Positions 10,860 through 25,700 of a stretch of 64,000 bases of DNA are shown here, one piece after another. The notes beneath the pieces were generated by a model. The model did no database searches, was not told the DNA's origin, and worked only from the letters and a program-made list of their open reading frames with translations. Position 1 is the first letter of the stretch. Each line of letters starts with the position of its first letter. The DNA is from Buxus sempervirens (lineage: Eukaryota > Streptophyta > Magnoliopsida > Buxales > Buxaceae), in the NCBI GenBank assembly GCA_947561395.2, contig OX387190.1:26654858-26718857 (forward strand), written 5' to 3'. A program made the position numbers and the translations under genes.

Positions 10860-12078
10860 ATGTCTCAACGACGACACCCATTTTCGCGGGGAAGCTGCGC
10901 GCTTCCACGGCCTGTGTCTTCTCCTCGGTTAGAACTTAGAACCAATCCAATCAATTTCCATTTAATTTCAGGCTCGTCTCCTGAGACACGTGTTGAAGCC
11001 ACCGAACCACATGCCTCTTCCTCTCTGTCTTTCTCTAACTACGCTCTCCTTCCGTTAATCGTTGTTTCCACTATTCCCCTCTCGCGCCTTCTCTCTCTCT
11101 GCTTCTCCCGCGCACGCACACACTCTTATTCTCTTTCCACTTCTGTCTCCTCCCTCCTCTCCAGAGCAGCCCCGCCTCTCGTCTTCCTTCGAAAGGTTCT
11201 CTCTCTCTTCCTCTCTCTCTCTCACATTCTTCTTTTTTTTTTTATGATTTTCTCACTCTTGATTTCTTGCTGGATCGTTCCAGGCGAAGGCGCTCGAAAG
11301 AAGAAAGAAAAAAAAAAGGTTGGAACAATCCTATGCTTCGCGAGAAACTGAGATCTAGAGCTGTTCGTGATTACGATTTTCATTTCCGGAATAATGCACC
11401 TTTGGTTTTAATTTTGAAGCGATCTGGAAGTTTTCTTAACGAATTGCTTGTATTTGATTGATTTTTTCGTTAACTTTGCACTGCTTTTCGCTTTTGGTCT
11501 TTTCTTTAGGGTTTGGGATAGCTAGATTTCTAAAGCAGAATTCTATATATCAATGTATATATACGAAACTGGTGGTGATTTTCGTTTTTATAGGTTTCAA
11601 TAAGTTCATGTGTCGAAGGTGAGCTTTAGAAGTTCTTGAACGAGGTGCATGTTGTCTTCTTTTTCAAGTTTGTAAAGCTCCAAATCTTCTGCTCATAGTT
11701 TTCAGAGCTTGTTATTTGAGTCCTTTTCCTGAAAGTAGAGATTAATTTCTTCCTTGTTTAATTGAAAAGGATTAGACTTATGATAACACGTTCGACAAGA
11801 ATGATTTTGTTATCACTGTTTTATTTCCGATCATAAACTTAATTCTCTTGATAAGCTTTCTTTCTCGATCGCATTTTGAGATTTCACAGATCATATTGTC
11901 CAATTTTTCTCCTCTTCTGAAGATGAAATTGATACTTACCTTATTCGGATGGGATTCGATTCGATCCTTCATGTTAAATTCAATCCTTATTTAGCATCCT
12001 TATTCCTTAGCTATGTGATAATTTATTGCACTTCCTCTCGAGCAGTGAATAAGATCGATCAAGCGTGAGGTCCTTGCA
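10860..12078 (+). promoter_or_regulatory. Probable CalS5 promoter and 5' leader with an untranslated intron
   Basis: This stretch becomes GC-richer and pyrimidine-rich (11020-11235) and then AT-rich, as in plant leaders that hold a 5' UTR intron. A good acceptor, CTTCCTCTCGAGCAG, ends at 12045, 33 bases before the CalS5 ATG at 12079. A donor would lie somewhere in 11190-11340, for example GAAAG/GTTCTC at 11195. An open frame from 10860 is low in complexity (Ser/Leu/Arg-rich) and is not called a gene. The UTR intron is an inference. Confidence 0.4.
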
Positions 12079-15000
12079 ATGGCGAGCCTCGATCCAGGTC
12101 CTCAGGGGCTGACGAGGCGGCCATCGCGCAGCGCAGCAACCACAACCTTCTCTACGGAGGTATTCGACAATGAGGTCGTGCCCTCGTCCCTCGGATCCAT
12201 CGCTCCAATCCTTCGTGTTGCGACCGAGATCGAAGCTGAGCGTCCTAGAGTTGCTTATCTATGTAAGTACATTTTCACGTTGTTTGCTCCTGCAAATCGT
12301 TTATTCAACCTTAAATGTAGAATGTAACACAGCTGTATTCCATATCTCATCCATTAAAGTGTATATATCTACAAGAATTAGCATTATGAAATCTGGAATT
12401 AATTCATGTGAACTAGTTCCCTTATGTCTTCTCCCATCCTTTTGATTTTTTAAGGTCGATTCTACGCATTTGAGAAAGCTCACAGATTGGATCCAAGCTC
12501 AAGTGGTCGAGGAGTTAGACAGTTCAAGACAGCTCTGCTGCAACGGTTAGAGCGGGTGAGACGTGTTCTCTTTCTTCGCTTAATCTCTTAATTTCCAGTA
12601 CTCACCGGTCAGATAGCTCTCATGCATTGCTCATGAGTCACCGAGACACCGGTACATGCATTGAATGAAACTTGCTAGGCTAATACACGATCAATCCCAA
12701 CCTAATAGGGATCTTTCTGGGCCGTATCGTCTGCAGCAAACAATCCTCTTGCTGCGTTGGCCCGTGATAATTGAAAATATATCTGAATATTCAATACGGA
12801 GTTTTTATAAAAGACCAATCCCAAACCCTTTCAATTGAATTTCTCGCACCATACATACGTGTTCTGACAGGGAAGAGAAGACATGGGGTATTTTGGTCAT
12901 TTAATTCCCTTAACTCTTTTTGTTAACTAATTTCCACCCTGCTGCCCTGGTGGGTTGAACGCTTCGTCATTATTCAAAAGACAGGGACTAAACCCCAGGC
13001 AAAACCCGGGAGGTAATTTCCTTTGCGGACGGTAACACTTACTGTGAATTCATAGTAGTTTCTCGCTGTAACTTGCTTAATTTACGTGATTTTGGTCTTC
13101 CCAAACTTAAACCCAATAAAGTTTTTGGGTTCAGGATTTTCATCTTTGTTTTAGTTGGATCACTTCCTGCCTTTTCACATCGACGAGAAGGTTGTATTTG
13201 GACATCTTAGTTCTGCCTATGCCAGTTTGTTGCTTTAAAAGAATGGCGATTTATTCTTCAATATTAGAAACTATCACCACCAATCACCATTGTGCTTACC
13301 TAATTTTGAAAAAGGGCAAAAAAAAAAAAAGGGAAAAAACAGGTTCTATTTATGTTGTAATAACTGATCTGTTCAAGCATGAAATTTGAAACTTAGTTAG
13401 GCATGGAAGCAGGAATCAGCAGGACACCTTCCCATTTATACTCTTGACACCGTAGAGTTATTTAATCGGGAAATTATTTGACAGGAAAATGCGTCGAGTC
13501 TTGCCTCTAGAGTTAAGAAGAGTGACGCACGGGAAATCGAGAGTTTTTATCAACAATACTATGAGCACTATGTCAGAGCCCTGGACAAAGGAGAGCAAGC
13601 CGATAGGTACGTACGAATTGACTGCGCTTTGCTGAAATGGATACTTAAAATTTTTTAAAGCATAACTGATTCTCGATTGATTGGCAGAGCGCAACTTGGT
13701 AAAGCATACCAAACAGCTGGAGTGCTTTTTGAAGTTCTGTGTGCCGTTAATAAGACTGAAAAAGTTGAAGAAGTTGCTCCTGAGGTTAGCGCCATGCAGT
13801 CACATTAACGAATTTCATTCGTATAATCCGCATAAATTTCTTCCCTTTGGGATTTCTAATGTTTAGTATCTGAGATATTTCACTGCAAGCAGATCATTGC
13901 TGCTGCCAGAGATGTTCAGGAAAAGAAGGAAATCTATGCCCCGTATAACATCCTTCCACTCGATGCAGCTGGAGCATCACAGTCTATCATGCAGCTTGAG
14001 GAGGTATTCGATTTGTTTTCTGTTCCCAGCTGCTCAACGCTTTTGTTCTGTTCTTGCTTCGCATAATGTAGAAAATCAATTACTCTACTCTAATACCAGA
14101 TTAAGGCGGCTGTGGCTGCTCTATGGAACACTCGTGGCTTGAACTGGCCTACTGCATTTGAACAGCACAGACAGAAAGCTGGAGATTTAGACCTTCTTGA
14201 TTGGTTAAGGGCTATGTTCGGATTCCAGGTACACCCCATCTGCTCAATGTTCAAAATACAAATTTTTTTTAATAGCAGAAAGTCTTTCAGAAATAATCTA
14301 CTTTAATGCGTTGCATTTACAGAGAGACAATGTCAGGAACCAGAGGGAGCATTTGATTTTACTGCTTGCCAATGTTCATATAAGGCTTGTGCCCAAGCCT
14401 GAACCCCTTAACAAGGCATGTACTTTTCCTTTATTCCAAATTTTAATTTTAATATGATTAGTACATGTCATTATTGATGACAAAACTAGATTGATGCTCC
14501 AAAGCGTTAGTGTTCCAAATGTATGTCATTTACCTATCTATTTTGGATGTCTAGCCTGTCACATCCAAAGCACATGAAAGAAGGGAGACAACTTGTAGTG
14601 TCCACATCTGGTTGGGAGCTTTTTTAAATCTCCCTTTCATGATTGTTTCATATAAGTTTTTGTGCATCATCCATTCTCTATCTACCAAAAAAGGGGGAAA
14701 AAGAGAGGAAGTTTTAACCCACTGTTGCATGAGTTACCACTCAAACTATTTGTTCCTTGACCTTATTTTTACAAACAACTTGTCCTGTATTGTTGCTCGT
14801 GTGAATATTTAGGCATTAGTTGAACCTGTTTTTCTGATGCAGTTAGACGACCGAGCTGTTGATGCAGTGATGAATAAAATCTTTAAGAACTATAAAACAT
14901 GGTGCAAATTTTTGGGGAGAAAGCACAGCTTACGGTGAGATATATTTTCCTCTTCTTGTACTCTTGAGTGCTACACTGGTGCTTATTGTCATTTCTATAG

Positions 15001-16687
15001 AAATTGTTATGCTAGAATATACAAGCCTCATTGTTTACAGGCTCCCTCAAGGTCAACAAGATGTACAGCAGAGAAAGATCTTATACATGGGTCTATATCT
15101 TCTTATATGGGGTGAAGCAGCTAACATTCGATTTATGCCCGAATGTCTATGCTACATATTTCATAATGTGAGCAGTGCACTATTCATTTAATTATGTAGA
15201 TCCTGTTTGTATGCATTTAATCATTTTTCCGCCAAATGTCATATCTTATTGATAAAAGCAAGGCTCCTATGTATGTTCAGATGGCATACGAACTCCATGG
15301 TCTGTTAGCTGGTAATGTCAGTATTGTGACTGGAGAAAACATCAAGCCTTCATATGGTGGAGATGACGAGGCTTTCCTGAGGAAGGTTATATCACCAATA
15401 TATCGTGTAATTGAAACGGTATGTTTTGCGAAATCTTCTTGAAGCTCTCAAAGTTCCATACTCTCCATCATGGACATATTGAAGCAATACTTATTATTCC
15501 AGGAAGCCAAGAAGAGCAAAAATGGAAAAGGCTCCCATTCAGCTTGGTGTAACTATGATGATTTAAACGAATATTTCTGGTATGTGAGAAATTTTTATTT
15601 TAAAAAGAAAACATCAAGATCTTATTATTTTATGTTGTCTATTGATTTTCTCTGACAATTGAATCCTGATGCACTTCGTTAAGGTCCTCTGAATGCTTTA
15701 CTCTGGGCTGGCCAATGCGTGATGATGGTAATTTCTTTAAATCAACACGTGGCATGACACAGGTACTCTCATATTTTTAACTGTCATCACTATCTCCATT
15801 GTCATTTGTTTTCTGAACTGTGAGGCTTTCTGTTTAATATAATTGATTTACCAGGGAAGACAATCACCTGGTAGAAAATCTGAAAGCACAGGGAAATCCT
15901 ATTTTGTTGAGACTAGAACATTTTGGCACATCTTCCGAAGTTTTGATCGTATGTGGACCTTTTATATACTGGCTCTGCAGGTATTTGATGGCAACATACA
16001 GGAAATGTTTTACAGACATTGCCCCTCTGTTTTGTGTGTTTGCATCAATAAATATTAAACATTTAAGCCATTTCATTGCAGGCAATGGTAATTGTAGCAT
16101 GGAATGGTACTTCACCATTGGATATATTTCGGCGGGACATCTTATATTCTGTTTCTAGTATTTTCATCACTGCTGCCTTTTTACGCCTCCTTCAAAGTAT
16201 GAAACTCGTTCTTGCTCAATTGTTGCAATCATCAAATTGAAAATTTGTCTTCTTGTTTTTTTATCTCCTTAATGTTTTTCTCCTACTAAAGATCTTTCTC
16301 TCTGATAAAGTTTGTGACATCATGTGCCTTAAAGAATGCCTAGAAATAGATTGGCATAAACCACACCAAAAAAAGAATGCTTACTTCCTTTGGCGATCCA
16401 ACCGCCAGTCTTAAGGACCATGTTACTGAGAGAAAAGAGGAATTGCAAGTTCTTAATATTTCACTATTTTCTTTTGTTTATGGTGATTACTTGATAGCTT
16501 TGCTAATATAGCTTTATTTGAGGTATGTGTTCATACACTGATCAAGACCCCATAGATTGATTAAAGATTAAAAACTTAAATTCTCTTGCCTGGGGCTACT
16601 CTGTTTGCATGGCCAGACCATCCCAACCTAGTTTCCTTTGTATCATCTCTTTTTGAGATTACTTTTAAACTCTAAGATATGTATATC

Positions 16688-16726
<39 letters not shown>

Positions 16727-19700
16727 GTTAATGTATACATCCCAATAGTTAAAACTGCAAAATTGTACAGTCCAAAACAAGCTAATAGATACTTCCCAAA
16801 AGAGAAGGGGGACCAATACAAATATCCACTGTAAGGAAGGTCCAACTACCTATACTTGCTATAATTAAAATCCCAGTATTCTACCAAAGGAATAAATAAA
16901 TAACTCAAACGAAACAGAGACACCCATTTAAAAGGAATCTTGGTGATAGGTTGCCTATAAAACTGTCTCTGGTCTCAATTTTTTGGGCAGGAATTTGCCA
17001 TTGACTTAGCTGATCTTGTCACCTTTGGTGACATAGTTTTCATTGGGGATACTAAAGTTCTAGCCAACCACATCTCTTGAGCAAACCTTCATGAATACTT
17101 CTGAGGGTCCTGATCCTTGAAATAACTGTTGACAAGTGTCTCTCCACCATGAATTATGAGCTGCCCAATTTCTTCACTTCGTTGAGTCCAAACTGGAGAC
17201 AGCAGAAAGCACAGGAATAATGTTGTCTTTCCATATGTCCTTAAAAGGGCCATGGTTTGCAAAGAGCATCCATCATATATCACCTTGAACATTCCTACAG
17301 GGAGGGATCTATCAAGCCTGCCCGCTGCTAGCCACAGATGGCCCTGAAGCTGACAACAATATTTCAATATAATTCGCTGAGATGCCAGAGAAAAATCTGA
17401 AAAACATACCTATTTGGGCATCATGAGCAAGCCTTCTAAGTAGCTGCAGATAAAAGAAGGGTGATTGTGTGTGTGTGTGGGTGGAGCGGGGGGGGGGGGC
17501 ATTGCGGGGGCGGGCTGTGGTGTGGCTAGCCAAGACTAGGTTTCTACAAAGGATCTTGACTTTCTAGCCTAAACCTGGAGGCCTCTGTTGCAAGCATAGA
17601 AGAAAAACAGAAAAACATCTATGTGTCACTTTGAAAACTCTACATCTCTTGTTTGGGAGAAGTGAAGAATAGATGACCTACTGATTCACCATTCTTCGTG
17701 CATAGGACACTAACCTGTGGACACAAGCAGTGTGCTCAGATATCCAAATGCTACCGGTAGTGTTTAATTGTTAATTTTATTGAATTCTGAAAGAATATAT
17801 TGTGTAAATTTGTTCCTTATCTCTCCTAGCCTTTCACCTATCCATTTCAGTGTCCTAGTCTTTTCCTATAGTTTCCAAAACCATTAAACAGGATTTTGTT
17901 GCCACCTGATTGGAAACTCTACATGAATCAACATAATAAAGTTGAGGATTCAACTACCAAAGGAGAAGAGGAAAGAGAGAGGGGGAGAGAGAGAGAGATG
18001 AAGACTTCATTGGAGCTGTAGGAATTCATGTTTTTGCTCTATCAATTTGTCTATTTCACTGTTATTATTTTTTCTTTTTCTTTTTTCCCTTTTTGTTTTA
18101 AATTTTCTTGTGTTTTCTAGGCAGAATGGACTCTTTTTATGTTATTTCTTGGGCATAGGTGCCAAAAAGTGTTTTTAAATGCAGTTACGTAAGCACATAG
18201 CCATTAGTCAAGACCTAGGTGACGTCACATAGGTCAACATCACCTAATTGATTGCCTAGAAATCTAAACAGCAGAATAGGCAAACAGCCAACTGTACGTG
18301 CACTGAGCAGAAGCCTTACATATTATTTATGTAATTTCAAAATTTTGTCTTAGTAATTAAACATATAACTTTTGGTAACAAATAGTATCATAATAGTTGG
18401 TTAGTAAGAATTATTACCTAAGGATACAAGAATAACTTATTTCTACCTAACGATAATTAACCGAAACCATTTTTTCATATTAGAAGAGGAGGAATTAGGT
18501 GCCTAACCAACTAGGTGAGCCCCTTCTTTATGGTCCAAACATAGATCATTATTTTCTAGATGTCTATATAATTTTTTTTTATATTATTTTTTTAAGTTTT
18601 TTAGGATAACTACTTCCTCTTCCTCCCCGCTCTTTGTAAGCTTTTTTTCTTTTCTTTTTTTTGGTTTATTATTTAGTAAGTACCTGTACTTCCTAGTATC
18701 CTTGCAGTGATGTTGATTCACTGGTTATTTTTTTTTTCACTAATATGAGTCAAATCATGTTCATGTTATACTTAGATCTGTAAATAATTTGTCTAATTGG
18801 TGAACAAAATGAGGAGTTGGCTGTTTGTTGTTGTAAAGTCCGAATTTGATTGCTTCACTTCGATATTTTCAGCCATGGTTGTTTTCCGTTTGTTGGAAGA
18901 ATGGCATTGACTAAAAGATTCAAAATTTCTATTTACCTTGATCATTTTATATGTCTCATGGTTATTATCACAAAGTTTGTCTATTTGCTGTGAAATTTCA
19001 TCTCATGTTTCAATTGTAAAATATTTTTCCTGAAAATTGTTCTGTTGGAAGGTTTTGGTCAGAGATTTATGATTCCATTACTGTGCAAGTGTTTTTTGGT
19101 TCCTTTTTTCTTTCTTTCTTTTCCTTCTTTTTTTTTTTTTTTTTTGCTTGTTTCACGTGTGTCGCATGCTGTGCTTAGATTTTTGGAACTATTCTGATCC
19201 ATCTATTTTTGTTGGTTGTAGGTATGTTGGACCTTGTTTTGAACTTCCCCGGCTATCATAGGTGGAAGTTCACAGATGTGCTCAGAAACATTCTGAAAAT
19301 AGTTGTTAGTCTTGCATGGGTCATTATTCTTCCACTATGTTATCTGCACTCACTCTCAATGACTCCTGATAAAATAAAGGATTTAATGTCATGGCTTCGA
19401 CAAGTGAAGGGAATACCACCTCTATATATCATGGCTGTAGTTTTATATTTCCTTCCAAATTTACTAGCAGCACTACTGTTTATTTTCCCCATGCTTCGAC
19501 GATGGATTGAAAACTCAGATTGGCATATCATACGGTTCCTTTTGTGGTGGTCACAGGTATCAATATTTCTTTCCTCTATGTTCTTTCAAATATCATCTAT
19601 TATTCTTTGATCTGAGTTCCTTTTGATCTTATTTTCAATATGGAGTATCTGGTTCCTTGCTTTATTGAATAAAAATATTGAGTCACAAAAGAGATAATAA

Positions 19701-22700
19701 TATTGAAATGTTAATCAGTGTCTGAGATAGGTTATGAAGTCTGATTATGCTGAAATGGAGGTAGTCTTAGAGAAGAGTTTTTAGACCTTGTAAAATTCCT
19801 AAAGTTATATGGAACAAATCATATTCCATCTTCGTAATATGATTTAATTTATAGCTGGAGTAGTCAAAGGGAATTGAGACCCTCGGACATTGAATGCCTA
19901 GCCTCCCTTTTGCATTTGTTGATGAATGCTGTAATTGAGCCTTCATCCCCTGACTCTCATAATTGAACCCCATTCCCATCAGGGCAATTCTCCACCAAAT
20001 CCTGCTTTCAAAACCTTCAGCAAGCCTTACCCTCGTCTTTTTCTCCCCTATGAGTTGCTCATTACATCCAGATAATTTTTTTGAGATTGGAGGGAACTAC
20101 TTGTGTTCAATCAGAATGCACCACTGATTTGTTGAGATAATGGATTTTCAGGTGTCTTGGAAGAAGAGGGAAAGTGTTGTACCATCTGTTGTTCTTCGCC
20201 ATCATGTGTGCTATTGAATGAATATTGGCATGGGTAGAAAGATCGATTGATGGTATCATAGTTATCATCTTGGGTAGCTATTTTAAAGGAATTCTGTTGG
20301 ATGTCGGTGAATGATATCATGGTACAGTGGCAGGACTTCATATTTACATCAGCCATCCACTCGCAGACTTCCCAAAGGTGGATCCCTCCCAATTCAGGGT
20401 CACTAAAACTAAATTTTGATCACATGTGCTTAGAAAATTCAGGGCTAGCAGGTGTGGGAGCCTGGGAGGTGTCCTTAGATATTTCGAAGTGCAGATCATA
20501 CACATCTTTTCATGTCTGAAAATTATATGTATGACTCTTGGGGCAAAAGTTGAAGACTCTCATGGTTGGGGGAGGTCATCTCCCTTGGGTTGTGGGATGT
20601 AGGGATAGGAGGAGATTCTCTGCTTGTAGTACTCTAGATGCTTGGATCACAGTCTCCACCTTGTTACCATGATCATCTTATCAGATTGGCCAAATCACTA
20701 GCACATGGCTGGAAGATCTCATTCCACTATGCTCCTGGATTGGCCATCGCACTTCCTGTTAGACTAGTTGAACTTGGTGTAGGTAGAGCAGAACTAATTA
20801 CTGGTATCTTCCCATTACAGGAAACATTGTAAGAGCTGTAGTGCATTCTTTTAATGTCTAAGGGGCTAACGCAGTGTCATATGCACTAATTCTCTTAGCC
20901 TATCTTTTGGCGTCTAAGGGGCCGTCCCAGCATCGTATGCACTACTTCTCTTTGCCTCTTTATGATATATTTTTTTGGTGTCATTTATCTGAGAAAAAAA
21001 ATTATAGAGGAAGTAAAATGCAAAAGTAGGATTATGAAGTGGTAACTTGAAATCAAAATGTTCATTAAGTCAAAATAAGGATGAGTGTGTAGAATGTAAA
21101 TTCTGCACAAATAGTATTGAGGTTAAAAACAATGGTCAAATTTGAAATTCAAGTGATACATTACAGTACAACTTTCCTATGTTGGATCAATTATCCATAA
21201 AGATGAGGATATTGATGATATTACAACCAAGAGAATTAATTCTGGATGGCATAAGCAGAGAAATGTCTCTGAAGTGTTCCATGATTGACATACTCCACTC
21301 AAACTTAAAGAAAACTTTTATAGGACAACTATTAGGCCTGATAAGGAATTTGCATCTAGATGTTAAGCAACAGAGAAGCAACGTGTTCATAGGATTGATA
21401 CTAGTAAGATGAGAATGTTGCAAATTAGTGTGAAAAGAAGTAAAGAATGAACATATTGAAGAGAAATTAAGGGTAGCCCAAATAGAAGGTATGACAAAGG
21501 AAACCAAGTTAGGATGGTTGGGGCTTATAAAACAAAGACCTAATGGGGAACTTGTGAGGAGATTCAAGTGGGTGCATATTGAAGGGGTCTGAAAAGGCAA
21601 GAGGCCAAAAAGGATCTGAATGGAATCATGGAAATGAATCAGATACACATGTTCTAAGAAAGCTTGTGGTTTTTGATAAGCTGGGATGACTAAATAGGTC
21701 TAAGCATCATTTTGTTGGGGTAAGGCCTTTTTTTTTTTCTTCTTTTTTTTTCCTATTGTTGTATTTTAGTGGATATCAAACCTGAAACCGAGCAAATGAG
21801 GTTGAAATAGGTACAAATGATGAAGCCTTAACCTTCTATGGTTAAATGCAACTAAGCTTAAATACTTTAAGTGGAAGAGATTGGATATAAGGGTTAAGGT
21901 GATTCGGAGAGTACAAGGTTTTTGTCTTTGTACGAATTGTTACATACAGCCTTAGTTATGCTGATTCTAGGCAGATTGAAAATATTTCGACAAATTACTA
22001 AATTTCCATGGTCCATTAGTAAATGTTTAACCCTTATAAAATATGTTTACAGCTGCAAGCTAATTTTTCCTGTTAAGGAATCTATGCTAATTGATTTGAG
22101 TTCAGAAAAAATCTTGAAGTCATGCAAAAATTGTGTAATGAAATTTCTATCTTTATTCTATTTATATGCAAAATTTTCTTTTAATTATTGCAACGTAGTG
22201 AAGTCTCAATTGTCTCAAATTTTTTTTTTAATTTTCAAGTTGTCAGCATATGCACCTATTGAATGAATTTGTTGTGTATCTGCAGCCAAGAATTTATGTT
22301 GGAAGGGGAATGCATGAAAGTCAGTTTGCACTTTTCAAGTGAGTGTGCCAATAAGCACATGTCCTTATATTTTTTGCTTTGTGACTTGAGGACTTCTCCT
22401 GGATCAGTTGAAATTTCTCAGGAGTAATTTATATTTGTCATAGGTATACTCTGTTTTGGGTCCTGCTTCTGTGTTCCAAATTGTCTTTCAGCTACTACAT
22501 TCAGGTAAATACATATATTCTCCTTCCACGAGGAAATTTGGCTCACACATCCCAGGCTTAGATGTGTTTCATGCTAACAGAATGTTCTTACAATGTCTAG
22601 TTGGATACACCAACTATGTCCCTAAAATATGTTCTTTCATAGTTTCTTTTATCCCTATAAAATCGAATAGTGAGGAACGGAGGGTTTTTTTTACCTTTTA

Positions 22701-25700
22701 TTTTCTGTTTCTCCTTGCTTAGGTAAAACCTTTGGTGAAGCCAACAAAAGATATAATGAATGTTCGTCGAGTTAAGTATGATTGGCATGAATTTTTCCCT
22801 AATGGTAACTCTCTCTCTCTCTCTTTCTCTCCCTCTCCCCTCCTATTATAGTTGTCATACACTCATACTAATTTTCTTTTGTTGATGCAGCTAAACACAA
22901 CTATGGTGCTGTTGCCTCACTCTGGGCTCCAATCATCTTGGTGTGTTTCACTTACTACTTTATTTAATTTTATTATATGCTAGTCTTTTCAGGTTGGGGA
23001 AGATGATATCATTTATTCATCCTTGATAAAGTAACTCAACTCGGTTGGTGCATTATGCAGATATATTTTATGGACACTCAGATTTGGTATGCTATTTTCT
23101 CAACCGTGTATGGTGGTCTTTATGGAGCTTTTGACCGTCTAGGAGAGGTAACAATTCTAATGGGTCCAAATTCAGTTTTAAATTATACTTAATACAATTT
23201 GTTCTAAATTTGCTTACCTGTTTCATAATTCCATGTATAGATGCATATGTCATATTTTTTACAGTCATACATGTTTGGTTTTGTTACACGCTGTAGCTCT
23301 TTGTTGTAAAACTGAATATATTAACCTTTCCTGCTTATATCCCTTGGTTGTGTTGGAGAAAGTATATTTACTGTGACAAGTACAATGTAAAATATGTTTG
23401 TCAGATTAAGAGGGTACTGTTTAATTAAATATTCTCTTCCTGATCAATAGCAATGAGGTGTTAAACACACCACTTTCCAAAAGTTATATATGCGTCAAAC
23501 CTGAACTTCACAAATGACTTCAAAATCCTTCCCCTTCAAGAATAAAGACCTTCAACTGCTGGCCACATCTAGCCTCTGAGAATCCATAATTTCTTTTTTA
23601 ATTATTTGGATTCTGATTACCATAAATTAGAATGTGATATTTTGTTTTAGTTTTTATTTTTTTTTAAAAACTCCTAAGATGGCCAGATCATTGTTGTATT
23701 TGTGTAAAAATTCAAATATCAGGGCTTTAGCTGGTCCTGGGTGATCTCAATGTGGAACATGACTTGCCATGTGATTTATGAGAAGTGGTGTGCTTGGTTC
23801 TTGTTGGTTGGTGATTGTTGTTGATTAACAAGGAAGAAATTCTGCCCACACTGTTCTATCAGTGAATAAAACTTAACCTTCTATACACAAATTAGTAATG
23901 AATCTGTAAAAGTTCTTCTAAGATCTTCTATATATTTGATGACTTGCTGACAATTTGCAGTTCATACTCTTGAGTAGACAGTACCTTCATACAACATAAT
24001 TTTCTGCAACCGGAGATAAGCATCATCATTTTATTCATCTTTCACAGTATGCTCATTAAAAGAATCTATCGAGTAGTCACTGTCACACTGATATTCCATA
24101 TTGTATGAGATCTTGCGCATGGCAGCATCATTAGAAAAAAAAATATGATAAAATTGATGGTTCAAAAGGTGAGCATCCTCAATAAGTACTTCAGAGAATC
24201 AATTATGTAACATCTTCTGTAATACGCCATCATGACTGGTTTCCTGAAGTTTATACAACAATATTTTCTCATCCCATATTTATACATACTACAAATAAAA
24301 AATAGAGTTTGCCTAGTCATTCACAGTGAAGTTGGAGACGGTTAGTCATTCAATTTTAGTAATTTTCCTTTTAAATATTTAACTTAATGTTTTGCGATGT
24401 AAATGTACTCAAGGGCAATGCTGGGATATGTTTATATCTTTAGGAGTCAGTGGATGCTTGTGAAATTATCATTTTGAGTGACTTCATAATCATTATTTAT
24501 TTTTTTCACTTATAGATCCGGACACTGGGCATGCTAAGATCACGATTTCAATCTCTACCTGGAGCCTTCAATACATATTTGGTGCCTTCTGATAAGGTCC
24601 AGAAAAGAGGATTTTCTCTCTCAAAGCGATTTGCTGAGGTTGTATATTTTGTTTCAGAAAATATTCTTTTTGAAGGATAATGAGAATAAAATATCATAGA
24701 TGAAAAGAATATGATATTCATACAAATTTAATATGAAGGTTAACCTGAATGCATAATACTTGGATTTTGCTACCTGTTCAGGTGCCTGCAAGCAGGAGAA
24801 CTGAGGCTGCTAAATTTGCTCAGTTATGGAATGAAATAATATGTAGTTTCCGTGAAGAAGACCTCATAAGTGACAGGAAAGGCTGCTCAATCCAGTCACA
24901 TACATGTTGATATCTTGTTTAGCCTAATTTTTCTGGATTATCATGCAGTTGAATTTATATTTGCCTCTCTGTTAATGCAGGGAGATGGATCTATTGTTAG
25001 TTCCTTATTCATCAGATCCCAGCTTAAAACTAATTCAGTGGCCACCCTTTTTGCTTGCCAGTAAGGTCAGTATGGTCAATATTGCTTCATCTTCATATTT
25101 TGTGATATATACTTACTCTTGATCTTTCATCTATGATGCAGATCCCTATAGCCTTGGACATGGCAGCTCATATTCGATCCAGAGACTCAGACCTCTGGAA
25201 GCGTATATGTGCTGATGAATATATGAAATGTGCGGTGGTTGAATGCTATGAATCTTTCAAACTTGTCCTGAATGTCTTGGTTGTTGGAGAAAATGAAAAA
25301 AGGTTTCTTTTTATTTTTATTTTTTTCATTTTGTTTTCTTTTTTGCTTATTCCTTTATCTTTTCCTGTTTTCATTTGGTTTTCAGAACTAGTTACTGTCA
25401 TGTTAAGTTTGTTAACCATATTAAGAAGTGTAATTGCTATTACTTTCCAATTTTGAGAGCATTTTCTAGATCTTTACCACTTGAGATTCAAGTGTATCTT
25501 ATTTTTGTTCTTTTACAATGTTGCGTAAAGCAACATCTCAAGTGCCCATGTTTACAGATTATGTTTAAAGATTATTTTTCTTCCTTTGAAACATTTCCTG
25601 GCAATAGGAACCTATGATCAAAAGATTAATACTGATATTACTGATATCAAGAGTATATGCTACAAAATTTGTACTGTAAGTGCCTTTTCTGAATGTAGTC

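Noticed and set aside
10860-11351. Open frame of 163 codons upstream of CalS5
   Set aside because: Low-complexity Ser/Leu/Arg composition from a CT-rich leader, no recognisable domain; better explained as 5' untranslated sequence.
24870-25064. Open frame spanning the CalS5 exon 22/23 junction
   Set aside because: A frame-shifted reading of intron 22 and exon 23; the family sequence is in the other frame.
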